Below the pieces are notes generated by a model that was not told where the DNA came from, made no database searches, and was given only the letters and a program-made list of their open reading frames with translations. The translations under genes and the position numbers were made by a program. From Rhizophagus sp. LPA8_4_AMF (lineage: Eukaryota; Glomeromycota; Glomeromycetes; Glomerales; Glomeraceae): a stretch of DNA of 64,000 bases. The DNA lies in the NCBI GenBank assembly GCA_021464525.1, contig JADRCO010000027.1, positions 1 to 64,000 of the forward strand, written 5' to 3'. Of the stretch, positions 61,848 through 64,000 are shown one piece after another (positions within the stretch are counted from its first letter, which is position 1; the number at the start of each line of letters is the position of its first letter).

Positions 61848-64000
61848 AATTGTATGCTTAAACTAGAATTTTTTTCAAAACTCAAGTGAACCAAATTTTG
61901 CGAATATGAATTATGAGGATCAAGTTTTATATCTTTTTGAAATTAAATAGTATGATCTCATTATCTGTAGTTAATCTATGTAATATACGTGGGAAAAATC
62001 GGTAAACTGTGGATCTCATACGCGTGGATATCACTAAGAATTAATAAGTAAATAATTTATCTTTTGTAACTCATGACTGTAATTTTTAGTTATAAATAGA
62101 ATTATTTAAAATGCGAGAATTTTATTTTTACATTGCTGTTTTTAATTATTTGTGACAATACTTACTAATCGCTATTGCACTGATGAAAGGTAAATAGCAA
62201 TGTCACAATGAATAAGTTTCTAACACGTTTTGATTTATTCGGATATGATTTCTCGGCAATTCGGAGAAACTCCTTATCTAGAAATTTATATTTCACTATA
62301 AAAGAAAAATTACACGAATAACCTTACCGTTATTGTTCTTTTTTATGACTCATAATGTAGAATTAGCTGCGTAACCAGTAGATTCTTAATATAATATTAA
62401 AATTTGTTTGTGGCGTTACTATTGCGCTTAAAACTTGTTTAGCCACACTTGAACCTTTGACACTGACGTAAATAATACGATCGGCATTTCATGAATTCTA
62501 AAATTCTAAAATTAACACTTATTATACTTATTATATATATATAAAATAATAAATTACATGAGATAACCATTTTAGGGGTAGCGATTAGTGGTAGAAGTGT
62601 AACGTAGTTAATATAACTGTTTCCAATAAAAAAAATTTTAAATTAATTTATATATAATAATTTTAAATATCTACTGTATATAATTAGAGTTTCTATAGAT
62701 AGATATCATTTATAAAAAAGGAACGGAGTTTGGAAGTGAACAAGCCATCTCTTATTGAGTAATGTTGCACAAGGATCTATATGCAAGTAGGGTAGCACAT
62801 CCTTTTTTCTAGTTTACAAGCAAGATTTTATATTGTATAACTTTTTTATGGCAAAAAAACCAACATTGTTGAAATAGTTTTAACTTTGTTAAATCATTTG
62901 ATCTGAGTAATGTAGTTTTATTAATAAAAAAATGTAATGAATCTAATGTAGCTTTAAAAATTCAATGGCAAATCCGAATATAAAATCTAAATCTATAAAA
63001 ATTAAAATAAAATTGCTTCTCTTAAGAGCGGCAGCGGCAAGTAAAAAAGAAATATTTTTTTTTTTTTCGACTTGGAATACCGGGAAGTAATAAAAATTGG
63101 TTCGGTTTTTTTTTTATACTAACGAATATTAATAACTGGTTGTTTTCTTCTTTTTTCTAGGCGTCTGCCTTCTCTCTGTTTTTTCTTCTCTTCTCTTTTC
63201 TTTAGGTCTTCTTTTGCTTTTCGATTAAATAATCTTAAACATGGTTGAATAATTCTTTAATAAGTAACTACCAATCAGATGAAACTAATAAACCAAGAAT
63301 ATCTTCACCCGATAAGTCTTCTCTTTTCTTTAGGTCTCTTTGGTTCCCTTTTTTTACATCTTCTTTTAGGTATGCAGGTTGGTAGTGTGGCTGGGTTGTG
63401 TATGGGTGGGTGGTGTACAAATCAAGCCTTCCTTTTCCCTTATTCTTTCGCCCTTTCCCTTTCCCTTATCTCACTTCCTTTTTTTCTTTCTCTCATTCGC
63501 TTTCCCTCTTCTCCTTTTCCTTTCTCCTTTCCCCTTATTCCCTCATTCTTTTCCCTTTCCCTTCCCTTTCCCTTCCCCTCCCCTCCCCCTCCCCCTCCCC
63601 CTTCCCTTCCTTCCTTCCCTTCCCTCTCTCTTTCCCTTTCCCTTTTTCTCTCTCATTCTTCCCTTTCCCCTCCCTGATCAATGTTGCTGCATCTCAACGT
63701 TGGTGATCAGGTGACAACAAGTTTTTTAAAAAGACTTAGCTAAGTCAGCAACAAATGTTAACGATTTGCTCGCTTTTATTAAATATAAACTAGAAATTAA
63801 AAATAAAACTTTTATTTAATTTCTCATCTATAATTAATATTTTGAATATTCAATTTTTAATTTTCGCAAATGTATTAATAACATGGTTCAAATGAGACAA
63901 ATGCGTATTGTATACAAAAGTTAATTTTAACTTTAATTAAATTAAACATAGGTCGTTTAAACTTTATTATAGCTTTTAACAATTGTAACAACTAGCAAAA
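61848..64000. other. Intergenic right end with polypyrimidine tract
   Basis: AT-rich with no gene apart from the pyrimidine tract at 63415-63676. Frames spanning that tract (63279-63714) translate to Phe/Pro/Ser/Leu strings in all three phases and are compositional artefacts. Confidence 0.6.
63415..63676. repeat. Long polypyrimidine (C/T) tract, G-quadruplex-capable on the minus strand
   Basis: About 260 bp of almost uninterrupted C and T, built of ttccctttccc and ccctcccc words. The core at 63575-63601 has six or more C-runs of 4-5 separated by single T, giving a strong intramolecular G4 motif on the minus strand. A GT-rich segment (ggtatgcaggttggtagtgt...) precedes it directly. Confidence 0.85.

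Noticed and set aside
63279-63714. Three overlapping 102-132-codon frames
   Set aside because: All three phases are open only because the DNA is almost pure C/T, giving Phe/Pro/Ser/Leu strings.
1-64000. CRISPR arrays, bacterial operons, LTR or viral elements
   Set aside because: No regularly spaced repeats, no ribosome-binding-site-led gene strings, and no reverse transcriptase, integrase or capsid-like translations were seen.

Overview
This window looks like nuclear DNA from an arbuscular-mycorrhizal (Glomeromycotina, Rhizophagus-like) fungus. It is extremely AT-rich, with long A and T homopolymers and many small GT-AG introns. It carries gene types that are expanded in that lineage: solo HRD-type kinases, giant beta-propeller/ion-channel proteins, FAR1/MULE relics and small secreted Cys-rich proteins. 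The taxon is an inference from these features; no rRNA or marker gene is present.

Layout. Positions 1-18190 are a gene-poor, repeat-rich desert. It holds microsatellites, minisatellites, a decayed FAR1/MULE DNA transposon (about 14225-15060), foldback elements, and a few short exon-like fragments of unidentified host genes (4850-5037; 9740-10178). Positions 18198-32554 are the gene-dense core: an XRCC2-like recombination protein (+), an F-BAR/SH3 cytokinesis protein (+), a mitochondrial-type phospholipid scramblase (+), a DDHD-domain phospholipase A1 (-) and a long coiled-coil protein (-). Next come a small single-pass membrane protein (35159-35801, -), a protein kinase (38322-39635, +), a 10-exon, 1737-residue channel-like protein (41801-48068, +) and an F-box protein (51609-52467, +).

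The right third is accessory DNA. Two tandem paralogues encode small secreted six-cysteine proteins (54525-54863 and 57257-57466). The first ends in a GPI-type tail. The second stops early and still carries a decayed copy of that tail downstream. Between them lie three separate terminal-inverted-repeat elements, one of them a 628-bp hAT-like element with a perfect 8-bp target duplication. A lineage-specific Arg/Leu repeat protein (61299-61847, -) and a long polypyrimidine, G4-capable tract close the window.

The genes are independent eukaryotic units with no operon logic. Most multi-exon models below were built by hand and keep phase across every junction. A notable share of introns (9 of 36) end in AAG rather than YAG. 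No viral, LTR or CRISPR system was recognised.
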